Positions 10,241 through 20,972 of a DNA stretch of 64,000 nucleotides are shown here, in pieces. Within the stretch, counting starts at the first letter, position 1; each line of letters starts with the position of its first letter. Position numbers and translations under genes: made by a program. Source of the stretch: Massospora cicadina. Taxonomy: Eukaryota > Entomophthoromycota > Entomophthoromycetes > Entomophthorales > Entomophthoraceae. The notes below the pieces were generated by a model that was not told the DNA's origin, made no database searches, and saw only the letters and a list, made by a program, of their open reading frames with translations. Where the stretch lies: assembly GCA_022478985.1 (NCBI GenBank), contig JAKSZP010014890.1, positions 1-64,000 on the forward strand, read 5' to 3'.

Positions 10241-11960
10241 TGACGAATGGCCTCCCGCAGGGTATATGCATTAAGTAATTGCTATATAAATTTCATTAGA
10301 GTTCTCATGTTGATGTTGATGTTTAGCTTGATCAACATAGGGTAGGGTAAATGAAAAGTGGCCCAGTAATTTAAGCCTTCAGGCTGGAAAGGAGTTACTT
10401 TGTACTGGGATATGTTGATCCATCAGGTTACACTACTTGGCCAATCAGCAGATTGGCTTTCTAGGTGGGTATTGTTCCCAAATTTTTTTGTGATAGCCGT
10501 TTTCACTATAAAGCTTAAAGGCCCCCTGTAGTGAGCACTGCTTATGTCAGCTTATCAGTTCTCTAGACTGTAAGCTGAGGTTCTTAATGGGGCTTGAAGC
10601 TATTATTTTTTCAGAGTGGTTAATGAAGATGAAAGGATAAGGTTAATAGACTTTATTGAAGTAGACGGACTCTAAAATTATAGGGTGAGTCAGGATGGGG
10701 CACTGAGAAGACTTTCATGATACCCTACAATCAGGATCTTACATATCACTCCAGATTGACTGATTGGTTGAGGCCCACATTGTTCTCCATTGTCAATGAA
10801 CTTATGACTGAAATGATTGGAGTCATCCTTTATGTGGCAAGGGAAATGGTGGGGGCAATGCAGTAGGCATCTCTTTCAACTCCTGTATAAGTGATGATTC
10901 CTAAAATTAAACTTCTTGATGTCTTTTGAAAGGTTCTGATTTGGAGGGCTCAATAGTCAGATCATCAATGGTTTATTTGGGAGTGGAAATTGCAATTTAT
11001 TTATAGTTTTGAATCCTGATAGCTTGAATTATCAATTGTATCAATTTCAAGATTGGTACCTGACGTTGACGCAAATAGCGTTTTGTCTAGCACATCTGCT
11101 GACAACGCTGGTTATGTGATTTAAGTTTTTGGCAAGTGAAGCTAATAACAATTTTATATGTAGATCTATTGAAATGAGGAAATCATTTGAAGAGGCGTTT
11201 GGTTGGAACAGTCATAGTCTTTTGATGCTGGTTTTGATGCCAGGTAGTTAAGCTTCATGAGGGGGCCTGCTTTATTGTGGATAAAGATTCCATCACATAG
11301 GCGTGGGTTGTTAGCTACTTTCAAGGCAGTTAGCTGGGGCTGACAAGACATCAGAATGTGTTTTCCAAACACAGCCTGAAAGGGCTATAAGCCTGTCACC
11401 AGTGGCTGACGTTTCAAGCGGAGATAGCCATGGTAGCATTGACCATTGAACTTATGCATATCTCATATATAAAGATCCGCATAATTTATATAGTATAGCA
11501 ATAATAGATAGAGATAACTGGAGTCAAATAAAAGATCTAGATCCAGAGTTTCAAAAAGTTTATAGTTTGTGCTCCTTTGGAAGTGTTTAGGTTCATCCCA
11601 GCTTATCAAATTCTAAATTGCCTTGAGTGAGGTATGAACTTTTGCTTGAAGAAGGTACCCAAGTGAGGTTGAAATCCCTTATGAAGAAGACTTGACAGGG
11701 CTATCTGGCATCATACCCTAGCGCCTCAACTTTTCTCACATCAGTTAGATGAGCCTTTGAACCCAAACTTGAAAGGTCTACATCTGCATAAGCCTTAGCA
11801 TACCACTGGCTACCCTTGGCCTGAGAGAATTGTTGAGAAACTAGAGGCGTGAGTTTTATCTGGACAATGGAAGCTTTTCATACCCCAGACCAATTTTTAA
11901 ATGGACAATGTTATTCTTACTAAGGCTAGATGTTTTTATCAATCCTATTATAGTATAGCC
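10241..11960. other. Unassigned, old repeat-like sequence
   Basis: No gene is recognised. At 10530-10540 the minus strand reads AGCAGTGCTCACTACAGG, which resembles the LTR end and primer-binding junction of elements B and F. A decayed LTR of that lineage may therefore start at 10539 and run to the right; no partner is identified. The rest (10600-11960) has only short random open frames. Confidence 0.3.
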
Positions 11961-12250
11961 TTTTATTTATTTGAGGTGAACTGACCTGGGGATGATACAA
12001 CATCAACTAATGGGTAAATGGAGAAATCAAACACATTGGGAAATGAGGATAAATCTTGTAAACCCCATGCTCAGCATTTGGATAGGCCTGGAACTCCATA
12101 GACCACCTTGCTAAGCTAGCTTGGTTCAGGGCATTGGTGCGCAACACCAATCCAGTCATCAATCATCCCCAACCCTAAATTCATCTACCAGGATTAAATT
12201 TTGGAGGCGGTGTTCATTGAGCCCATACTCTACCACAGGGCACCCTCCCA
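11961..12250 (-). mobile_element. tRNA-derived SINE, copy 2
   Basis: On the minus strand this repeats the 8326-8610 SINE along its whole length. Shared blocks are the head GGGAGGGTGCCC, then TGTGGTAGAGTATGG (A-box-like), AATCCTGGTA, TTGCGCACCAATGCCC, GGAGTTCCAGGCCTATC, CATCCCCAGGTCAG and the tail CACCTCAAATAAATAAA. The B-box is damaged (no GTTCGA). No clear target-site duplication remains. It is older or more diverged than copy 1. Confidence 0.8.
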
Positions 12251-12840
12251 TTTTAAAAGATGGCAAGGTCAACACATTTAAGTAAGCGGGTTATAATTAA
12301 TTGAGTGTATTCTGGTTTAGAAACCAAATTGGAACATAAGGCCTTTACATGTACAAACAAACCTATCCAATTATAGTTTAGTTGGTTTGAAAATGAAATC
12401 AGTTGGATAGTTCATCTTAGGGGATCTATATTACTGTTAAGCATAAAGGATCCAGTATTTAGTTGGTAATATAGCAAGGTAAAATTAAATATGTTCATGT
12501 AAGTCACCCACATGAAATTTTCTACTGTGATATAATGTGGTCCTTAGCCATAGCATTATAAGCCAACTAGCTCTAAATTTTTGACCTAAAAATTTAGCAC
12601 TTTTTAAATCCACTTCCTAAGCATCAATAGAAAAACTATAGGAGTTGAGGCCATATTGATCAATACCTTCAAGGAAAATAAGTTCTATAAGTTATAACCC
12701 CCTCAGAAATTATATTGTGGCACCTTTTGTGGTCAGAAGATGTTTTCTTAACTCAATAGCTGAAGGATATCATTAAGGATCCTACTCAAGTATAAATGTA
12801 GTCCTATGAAACTAGGTAGGCCTCCACTTCTAGCTCATTA
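12251..12840. other. Nothing recognised
   Basis: A/T-rich sequence between the SINE and the DNA transposon. Neither strand holds a gene-like frame or a repeat that I can relate to others in the window. Confidence 0.4.
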
Positions 12841-12972
12841 TAATTGTAGACCATTTTTCCTTCAATTTCAACATGCTGCATTTTAAATTCCAACATTTTT
12901 TATTTCAATTTCAATATTTTATGTTTCAATTTCAACATTATATATTTCAATTTCAACATAATTTTTGGCAAT
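12841..12972 (+). repeat. Left terminal inverted repeat of the DNA transposon
   Basis: Starts TAATTGTAGACCATTTTTCC and continues with four to five copies of a TTTCAATTTCAACAT-like unit. The reverse complement of 16188-16318 gives TAATTATAAATACCATTTTT and the same unit series. Confidence 0.7.
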
Positions 12973-13941
12973 AGTTCTATTTTATTATGTCTTCTGAAAT
13001 AGAGACAAGCATATTAGTGCCCACTATTCTTTCCTATTTAAAAGATAATTCTATATCCCTTATGTCATATAATAATCTACCAATAGAAAACAATGATGCC
13101 AAGGAAATCAATAAGTCTGTAGCTATAACTAAATAAAATGTAATCACTGAACTAAATGCCTTAGCCTTATTCAATTAGTGTATGATCAAGGAAAGGCTAC
13201 AAAGGAAGCTGCAGATATTTTGGAAATAAACAGTAGTACTGCAAGAAATATAACTTCTATTTACAAATTAGATGGGATAGAAAAAAATATGGTGGAAATG
13301 AGAGAAGAGTTCTTAATCAAGCTTGCACAGAAGGAGTTGAAATTTGGTCTCTTTAATCCACAATTAACCTTAAAGGAGATCAAAGAAACGTTGGAGACAG
13401 AAGAGTATTAGTTTTCAATTTTAATTTAAGTATTAATGAATACCTTCAGGAATTACAAATTATGATGAAGTTAACCCAACAAGAATTAGATGGAGTAATT
13501 AATCCTGAAATGATTTTGTTGAGAAAAGAATATGTTCTTCACCTTATAAATTAATGCAATGATGATTATTCCAAACCTATTTTTATTGGTAAATCCTCAT
13601 CTAATTTATATCTCAATTGTAGCCAAGAAAGATCTAGAAGAGTGACAAATACCATTCTGTCTGTTACAATGGTGAGGGGTTGGTCAGTATCTCTAATTTC
13701 TAGTATAACTAATGATGGCTTGCAATATTTTACATTATTGATCATTCAACAGTTAATGGTGATATATTTACTGATGAAATACATGATCTTTGCTCTTATC
13801 TATATGATAAAAAATCTGAATGGAATGTATCTTATTTTAGATGATGCTAGAATTTATAAGAGGCAAGGTATTGATAGCAAAAAATTATTATTTAATTTTG
13901 CATTTAAGTTATTTCTATAATTATAAATGCTAAATCCAATT

Positions 13942-15936
13942 TATATTTATTTGAAGCAAGCTGACCAGGGGACGGACATTACCAAAACTAAAAATATACT
14001 AAAAAAATGTAACTATCTGGTTCAAACAAAACACCCTAATGAGCGGATTGAGTGAAATGCTTCAAAAACCAACCAACCAGGTGGGCAGCGGAGGCCGCTT
14101 ATCCCTCCATGGTGGAAGGGGAGGGGGGGTCAGGGGGCTCATCTTTGGCAGCCTCTTTGGCAGCAGCTTTTTTTTAGTACTAGATGGTCCCAACCCAAGG
14201 GGGGGATTCATTGATGTTCTTTGGCAGCAGCTTCTTCCTCCCAAAGTAGAGTGTGTGTCACGGCCATCAGTAATGGCATTGGGGCATCTGCGGTATGTGG
14301 TTCAATATCTCTAAAGTTTGGAATTTCATGGAAATTGCCAGCTAGGTGAGATATTTGGTTAAAGCTTTTTCAGCTTTAATTCAGGTGTCTGGGAGTTGAA
14401 TGAATGTGGCAATGTTGGTTCAGGTTATTTTTGCTTTTGGATTCCATGCTATAGTTGCCACATTCTGGATAGCATCATTTGTATTTTTGTAGGACTTGTT
14501 CACCAATATTTTGCTTTTTGGAGTTAAGGTTGCGGGGATAACAGGAGGTGGAATTCCTCCTTTGAGTATTGCTATTGATTTAGTGACAGCTTTAAGCATG
14601 GGATGACAATCTGGTGTTGCAGCTGCTTTGATTGCAAGCTGGTGATCACTACAAAATGATTTGGTATTTGGTTGTGGGGTATAAAGTTGAGGGGGGTATT
14701 TGGTGTCCCATTCTGCATTAACAAACTGCTTGATTTGCAGGGATGGTTCTTCAATGAACTTACCTGATTTATCAATTTTAGCCAATAATTCCTATAGGTC
14801 TTGGTTGAATTGGATTGGGGAATCAGCGTACAGTTGAGGTTTGTTTGATTCATTTGCGGAAGCATGGGATCAAACTGGGATCCAATCCAATGCTTGATTG
14901 GAGGAATTATTTATGGTATTGGGGTGAGGAGGATGATGAGTGGTGGCTGCAGGTGCAGCTGCAGCAACAGGCTTTGGGGGTGGAGGAGGTAGGATTGTGC
15001 CCCATGCCTGAAATTGTACAGGGTGGGCAGCAGATTGGAGGTTGGTGGATGAGTCATCCAATCTGCCTGAAGTGGTTGAGAAGGGGCACTTGCATTTTGA
15101 GTGGTCTAACTTGAAACATGATAGACAGATTGTCCTCCCACCCTTGACACAGGCCCAAAATGGATGGTTGGGCACTGAGGGAATAACGGTGTGTGGCAGA
15201 ATTGCCACCGCAATTTTATTAAATTCAGGGCTGATTGTGGCATATGCCTGAGGCCCAGCAAGTCGTGTGGCCCCATTTGGGACCACAAATTGTAAGATGG
15301 GGTTGGAGCTATAGGCTACCAAACTATCCATCAGCTCCTGGTGGAGCACTTCAGGGGGGAGGTGGGTGGGCAGGCCAGCAAACTGGACCACCAAAGTGGT
15401 GTCCGCTGGGAGCCAAGTTTGAGTTGTGGGGAGAGGGGTGCCCTGGAATACCAGGGGCACAGTTGCTGCAGTGGCAGCATCAGCTTTGCAGGTGAAGTCA
15501 AGGTTGAAATACCCCTTGTAGGGGTGGAAATCAATAGATCCGGTGGGTATCATCACCACCCATGCCATTTCAATAATGGCTTGGTCATGGTATGGGAATA
15601 GTTTCCCATATTTGATCCTTAGGCTGTAGCACATGTTGCTCCAGGGGAGCACTAGGGGGCAGCGTAGTACTGCTTGGGTACAAGCGAGGTGGGCGTCTAG
15701 GTCCTTGGGTGGAATGAATCAGCCCATAGGTTTGGAATGACTGGGTGAACTAGTCCTAGTGCATTTTCCTGCCGGACGGAAAATGGTGGGGGGAGTTTTG
15801 CCGCTGCCCCACGCTGGAGCAGCCGGCGGAGAATCTGATGACATTGGAGTGAAACTACTATGGGTGAATTTGAATTGTTTTATAAATTTGTGTAATTTGG
15901 CTTGGAAAGTTATGCTGAGCGGAAAGAGAAGTTGTG
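13942..15936 (-). mobile_element. LINE-type retroposon carrying ORF1 only
   Basis: Minus-strand insertion into the DNA transposon, flanked by the 10-bp target-site duplication AAATCCAATT (13932-13941 and 15937-15946). The 5' end holds an ORF1-like gene with a CCHC zinc knuckle. The 3' end finishes in CCCTGGTCAGC, a short gap, then TTCAAATAAATATAAAT, which resembles the SINE tails. No reverse transcriptase (ORF2) is visible in the 2-kb body, so it is either internally deleted or a non-autonomous derivative. Exact boundaries follow from the duplication. Confidence 0.75.
14870..15844 (-). pseudogene. LINE ORF1-like protein with CCHC zinc knuckle
   Basis: An ORF1 protein coats LINE RNA. The frame starts at the ATG at 15844 (MSSDSPPAAPAWG) and runs to 14870, broken only by one TGA at 15719-15721. 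The 260 residues after that stop form one open stretch. Near the C-terminal part it contains CLSCFKLDHSKCKC, a perfect C-x2-C-x4-H-x4-C zinc knuckle (about 15080-15125). A Pro/Ala-rich tail follows (PPPPPKPVAAAAPAA). The middle (HPYKGYFNLDF, LVVQFAGLP) is of the kind seen in fungal and plant LINE ORF1 proteins, but I cannot assign a clade. Further Gln/Asn-rich frames continue to about 14420 after a frameshift. Confidence 0.7.
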
Positions 15937-16187
15937 AAATCCAATTAAAACACCTTTTTGAAGGTAAAACATGGTGTTAGATCAAAGCTAAGAAGTGGTG
16001 CAAGTGGATTACTATTGGACTTATAGAAGAAACTGTTACTGTTCTAGCCACTGATGGTATAGGACATTTTAGATGTATTTTTAGAAATATTATAAATTGT
16101 GCAGCTGGATTGCCCTATACTTATCAATAAATATAGTTTATAATTACCTTTATTATATTCAATAGATTTGATATCTTAACATGTAAA

Positions 16188-16318
16188 TTTTTTGCCAGAA
16201 ATTGTGCTGAATTGATTTGTAAAATGTTAAAATGAAATGCAAAACGTTGAAATTGGTTTACAAAATATTGAAATTGAAATGCAAAATACTAAAATTGAAG
16301 AAAAAATGGTATTTATAA
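16188..16318 (-). repeat. Right terminal inverted repeat of the DNA transposon
   Basis: Inverted partner of 12841-12972, with the same repeated TTTCAATTTCAA-like unit on the minus strand. It diverges more towards the inner end. Confidence 0.7.
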
Positions 16319-18008
16319 TTAATCAATTGGTAGCTACCTATGTTAAGGTAGCACCGATCTGACCTATTGGAAAATAAGGTTTACTTGTAGTTTTAACTTT
16401 TCATACAATTTCTATCACCCTGGCCACTGAGTACTCATACTTACATCTATTACTGATAGAACCAGCTTCCAAGGCCAGATCATCCTTATCAGTTGTTTAA
16501 CTAGCTTAGGAAGATCTCTTCATCAGGATTAACCTAAACCTTATAGTTTAGGGCATAGTTTAGCTTACTACACAAGAGCGTTCAACCTGAGCTTGATGTG
16601 AGGCCAATTTAAAATTATGAGGTATCAAGACGGCTGCCAAACCCTATACTTACGGAGTTTACGGCGAGGGTAACCACCCATGTTAAATAATCAGGATGCA
16701 GTTTAACCTCTAACCAGTAGCCATATATGCGGTACAGTTAGGTTGGATATTAAAAACTTGTAAAGCAGAGATCAATCGTTTGGTAATGGCAAAAGCGAAG
16801 GCCTCCCAATTTGATGCTCGGTAGCCTTTAATACTTGAATGCATAGTGAAATTAGCTGGTCAAATATGGTATCAGTGGATAGCGTGCCATCGTATAGAAC
16901 GTGTAGGGGTACTTGAAGGTTTTTAGCGTGATTTGGTATAATCTATAGATAGAGATACGTAGTGCACTATACCAATGTGATAAGGGTAAGAACCAAGTGA
17001 AACTTCAAGCCAGGTAACCAAGGTAGGGTCTGGCACCCTGCCATCTCAATTGGTTACCTCCCCAAAACAAGGTGGCATGCATCATCACCCGCACAAAGTT
17101 CAAACGTGCACTTGGCTTGATCTAGAACATATATTGCCCCACCATTCTACCCTTATAGTTTTATAGCTGCATTGGATTTGGGGTCAACTTCCCCCCGATC
17201 CTTGATGGCAGTTGTGAGTTCTCACACCCCTCATTCGGCTATCTCCTCATCCGGCTACATATTGTTGAATCCAGTGCAATAGCACCGGCGAGCTTAAACC
17301 TGGCCAGGTTTCCAACGCTAGGTCTAAACCCCACCACTTTATGTGATCATCTTTACAGGTAGCTGCCTACCCATCCCATGATGCTTGTGGAGCGCCCAAC
17401 TTTTCTGATTTAACCCATGATTCTATTTATTGTGGTTACCCACCCACAATTTTGATTTCATTTAAAAGTAGTTGGTAAGATCTAAATAAACTTCGTTGGC
17501 TCGCCCTATTAAAGACATTACAAAGTCAACTTACTGTTCATAACCCATTCAAAGTATCACCCCCGAACGGCTGCATTTAAGTTGGATGCGACCTTCACCA
17601 ACCCAACTCGAGGTCAGGCGCTCCCCCTCTATCAGATCTACCCTAAAGGATTAAGCCTTCATGCCAGGTTGGCGATGTGAGCGTGCCGATGCACGAGCTA
17701 CGGTTGGCTACCTAGATCCCCCCACCCAAGATCCAAGTTGAATCCTCCTTCATGGTAGGGCACCCCCACCCAAGATCCAAGTTGAATCCTCACCCCAGGG
17801 CATCGCCCTTTGAAATGAGCCTCGGGGGCTTACAACGGTAACGCTTGGTTAAAGCGTTGAACGCGATGCACATCAAAACTACCAGTTACAGAAGCCATTA
17901 AGGTATAAGCTCATAAGGCAAAGACAGTTTAAACCGCCTACAAGCTTGATGCCATTGCATACGCTCAAATGCCACTTTGTGGGCGGACCAGAAGGTTTAA
18001 TCGCTGGC
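16319..18008. other. Intergenic region downstream of EMC8
   Basis: Higher in G+C than the TE-derived flanks. I recognise no coding exon. It contains a short direct duplication at about 17720-17791. Because EMC8 is transcribed leftwards, its 3' UTR and terminator should lie at the right end of this stretch. Confidence 0.4.
17720..17791. repeat. Short direct duplication, 44-bp period
   Basis: A 28-bp segment beginning CCCCACCCAAGATCC occurs twice (17720-17747 and 17764-17791) with no mismatch that I can see, separated by a short spacer. Confidence 0.75.
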
Positions 18009-19474
18009 CTACGCACTTAACCACGGGAGGGAGGGGTCTTGCAGGTGCTCATCAAAGTCGTAGACACCTTTAGGAAAGTTACCCTCCCGCAAGGCCTTTA
18101 GCGTCTCGGGGACAACTGCCGGATCGGCCAACAGCACGACGCCCACCCTGCCGCCAGCCGGCTTTGCCGCCAGGGGGTGGCTTTGCCACCGCTTCGACGC
18201 CTGGTCATAGAAGTAGCACTACATACACCCGAGATGAGCCATGGGATCCGCAAATACCGATTGCAACTTACCTCCAGCGGATTTTCCCCCGCGGCCAAGG
18301 TTAGGTAGTTTGGGTTGACCTAGGGTTATTATCGTCAGCCCCCGTTTAGCTTAAAAAAGGCGTTCGCGCGTAAAACTCTGTAACTTTAAACGGCGGCCTG
18401 AAGCCATTAACCCACTTACATGGACGGCGATGGCTTTAAAGCTGGGGGTAGGTCCCGCCCCACAACGGCTTCCAAAAGGGTAGGCAACGGCGGTGAAGGA
18501 TCATTGGAGCGGTCATTATAAGGTTGCAGCCTATCACTCCCGTAGTAGAACCCCAGAACTTGGACATCCTCGGCCAAGCTTTGGAGGTGGTTGCGAACCT
18601 TTAAAACTTTCATCAGCTGCACATCCAACTCGATAGGATCCCCCAACCCTTCTATCCGATCTAAGCTACTACGCTATCTAACTATACCCAAATGCTCTAA
18701 AAAGGAACCTTGAAAGGAACCTTGAGGAGCGGGTGAAATTACACGGGGTCGGATCCCAGACTAAGCGAATAATTCGTCCCAAACGGTTAAACTCAAGTTC
18801 GCATCACAAGGCGAGTGTCGCTATCGCTCGCATACTCGAGCGCCGTAAGTAGGATCCAACGGTGAGCCAACCGTGTAAAAACTCACCCCGAGCTATAACT
18901 CTTCCCGAGCCAGATATCAAAATGGCTAGCCCCCAAGCCAAAAAGGCTAGCCAAAAAGGCTACTCGCAACCTCCCCCGGCACGCCTCAGATTAAAGGTCC
19001 GTTTAACATCTAACAGAATAAACAAGCTTGATGAAAGCGAGCCATTACAGACCGGGTATGGCAGATTGGCTACGGGGCCATGGCTTGAGACGGATAGTAA
19101 ACCCCACTAGGACTAAAAGAGTCGGATAGTAAAGCTTTCTGCATTTACGATTATGAAACCTTGAGAAAGCTTAAGCGAGAGACCACAGGATGCCAAAGCG
19201 AACCATGGGGGAATAAAAGCGTGGGAAGCGTCCCACAGGTATCGCTAGCCGCAACCCGACTTACCTGCGCCAGGGCCACTTCCAGCATCGGCGTAAGGGT
19301 CGGCCAGCTATGGGCGAGCGGGAAGGCGTAGCCTATCACCACCCTCCCCGAACCGTTGGGCTTGGGAGGTGTCCCGGCGAGTATCCCGAGCGTGGGGTTA
19401 TAGGGGAACTTGGCCGCGTGGGTAATGACCTTCTTATAGGCTTCCGAGCGGATGTAGATTCCCGGGTGGCTCAT
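18009..19474 (-). CDS. EMC8: ER membrane protein complex subunit 8/9 (4 exons)
   Basis: Subunit of the ER membrane complex, an insertase for transmembrane proteins; EMC8/EMC9 is a cytosolic MPN-fold subunit. Exons on the minus strand: 19474-19265, 18598-18420, 18319-18272, 18218-18009. Exon 1 (70 codons) has the family start: IYIRSEAYKKVITHAAKFPY, then PMLEVALAQ. Exon 2 has VQVLGFYYGSDRL, matching the GYYQANER block. Exon 3 is 16 codons (VNPNYLTLAAG). Exon 4 ends in GVYDFDEHLQDPSLPWL, equivalent to the conserved VDFDNHLDDIRNDW. Donors are GTAAGT after each of exons 1-3; acceptors are AAAG, CTAG and GTAG. Exon 2 is 179 nt: the frame shifts by one at a C5 run (plus-strand G run 18444-18448). 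All other junctions are phase 0, so one base more would give a 215-residue protein of usual family length. This is either an assembly error or a recent lesion. No alternative family fits as well. Confidence 0.85.
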
Positions 19475-20459
19475 CTCAAAATGGCAGGTTTTTTAAATAG
19501 GCCAGCTACCAAAGGTCGACCGGCGGAAGTTTCCGAAGGTATAATTTTAACCTTTTCCCAAGGCAGTATGGCGTAAGGGCTCGGGAGCAACCTAACGCAC
19601 CCAGTAAGCTTCGAAGGCGGGCCTAAATCTAAAGTTTAGCGCGCCTAAATCTACCCTCGCATCTAAACACCGAGATGGGTCAAGTATAAGGTCACGCTAT
19701 CAGCCTATACGTACCCAAGTAGTATATAACTGGGAACAGCAAACTCCAAAGTGAGCTCAAAGCCACGTACCGGAAGTTCCCATACTACCCAGCAACAGTT
19801 TAAAAGTCCAATCAAGCGCTTCGAGCCGCTCAAGCTGTAAAGGCGAACCGTATACCAAAGTAATGTGGGATAAGGTAGCTACAAATAAAAATTGAACCCT
19901 TTGCCCAGACTTGCCACCCCACGTTTATTAACAATCGTATCAAAAGATCTACAAGCAAACAAACGTAGTAAAGCGGTGTAGAAGGTTCAATAGTGATGAG
20001 CTTATCGGTTGTTCAGTTGGTCTATCGTTTATAAAAAAGTAAGGGTTATAAGTTGAGTTAAGACTTTGACCCTACTACGCGCAAAAGTAGAAAGTAGAAA
20101 TAAGTTTTGGGAACACGTCACCCCCTTTAACCTTGCACCTTAAAAACCTCAAGGAGGATCTCCAAAAAAGCAAAGTTGAGTAGGAGGGACCTTTAAATCT
20201 TCTTAACGAGGTAAAGTGGTAAAGCCTTCACCGGTTAAGACGATATCTAGGTTGAAGGTTTAAGCTCCAACCATATTTTTCCTTACCTCTGCGAAGTTGG
20301 ATAGGGTGAAACGAACCTTTATCTGATGGATCGTATCGAATGGTATGGCGGGCTCTCTAAGTTAAACTTATTAGTAAGTCGATCAAACCTATTCGAAGTC
20401 AAATAAGTTAAGGTTGCGAATAGGTTTTTTAAAAGGTTGGACGAGCCGATCCATACAGT
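19475..20459. other. Divergent intergenic region (EMC8/LSM3)
   Basis: With 20460-20972 it forms the roughly 1.5-kb space between two divergently transcribed genes, so it must contain both promoters. I see no coding exon, no recognised TE and no clear TATA box at a convincing distance from either start. Confidence 0.5.
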
Positions 20460-20462
20460 AAT

Positions 20463-20925
20463 ATTTTAGGCTCGCATTCGTTCGATTCGGTTGATAAAAA
20501 GTTTAATATCGCGTTTATTCGATTCGGGGAATTTTAATTTAACAAACTCGTTCGATTCGGTTGATAATATCTTAAAATCCCTTTCGTTCGATTCGGTTGA
20601 TATCTTAAAATCGCGTCAATTCGATTCGTTAGATGAGATCTTAAAATCGCATCATTCGATTCGATAAATAAAAACTTAGCATCGCATTGAATCGGTTCGG
20701 TTAACTTTATTTAGAATCGCATTCGTTCGATTGGTTGATTACTTTAGCATCATATTCATTCGATTTGATAATAAGATTTTACCATCACATCTTCGCTTCG
20801 GTTATTTAAAATCAACATCGCAATGATTCGGTTAAAGTTAATTTATAGCATCGCATTCATTCGATTTGGTCCATAAAATTAGTATCGCACTCATTCGATT
20901 CGGTCCATAAAATTTTAGCATCGCT
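20463..20925 (+). repeat. Tandem array of about 36-bp units upstream of LSM3
   Basis: About 13 imperfect units, each with a core ATTCGTTCGATTCGGTTGAT followed by an A/T-rich spacer with AAAATCGC. The best-conserved cores are at about 20475, 20545, 20585, 20705 and 20895. The array ends about 50 bp before the LSM3 start codon, so it overlaps the likely promoter and 5' UTR. Because only the TTCGATTCGG core is well kept, it could be a multimerised binding site, but neutral minisatellite growth explains it too. Confidence 0.85.
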
Positions 20926-20972
20926 TTCAAAAGTTAGAAATAAAGACATTGACAAAACAGTAAGGTTTAGTG

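Larger units (their letters stand above)
13140..16130 (+). pseudogene. IS630/Tc1-like DDE transposase (interrupted)
   Basis: Transposase that would bind the inverted repeats and cut out the element. The N-terminal helix-turn-helix is at 13178-13270 (GKATKEAADILEINSSTARN). It is followed by TLKEIKETLETE, the second DNA-binding segment. The catalytic domain is readable at 13560-13870: PIFIGKSSSNLYLN stands where the family has I-D-E-S-x-F-N-L, so the first catalytic Asp is Gly. LILDDARIYK at about 13832-13860 is the second catalytic Asp block. After the LINE (13942-15936) and its duplicated target, 15947-16130 gives the C-terminal end (GHFRCIFRNIINCAAGLPY). A frameshift lies near 13411 and a stop near 13553. 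The third acidic block is not legible at the junction. Confidence 0.75.
12841..16318 (+). mobile_element. IS630/Tc1-like DNA transposon, split by a LINE
   Basis: A cut-and-paste transposon with long terminal inverted repeats of about 130 bp (12841-12972 and 16188-16318). The repeats are built of the short unit ATTTCAATTTCAACAT and its variants. Both ends abut a TA in the context TTATAATT, the expected target dinucleotide. The transposase gene is on the plus strand at about 13140-13931 and resumes at 15947-16130 after a minus-strand LINE insertion. Without the LINE the element would be about 1.5 kb. The transposase is broken, so the element is immobile on its own. Confidence 0.75.

Noticed and set aside
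14890..15601. Several open frames on the plus strand opposite LINE ORF1
   Set aside because: They mirror the G+C-rich ORF1 on the other strand; no motif, while the minus frame has a zinc knuckle.
18862..19110. 82-residue plus-strand frame as a separate gene
   Set aside because: It lies antisense within EMC8 intron 1, has no recognisable motif and no splice or homology support.
20463..20925. CRISPR-like array
   Set aside because: Units are diverged, spacers are part of the unit, and the genome is eukaryotic with introns; a minisatellite is the better reading.
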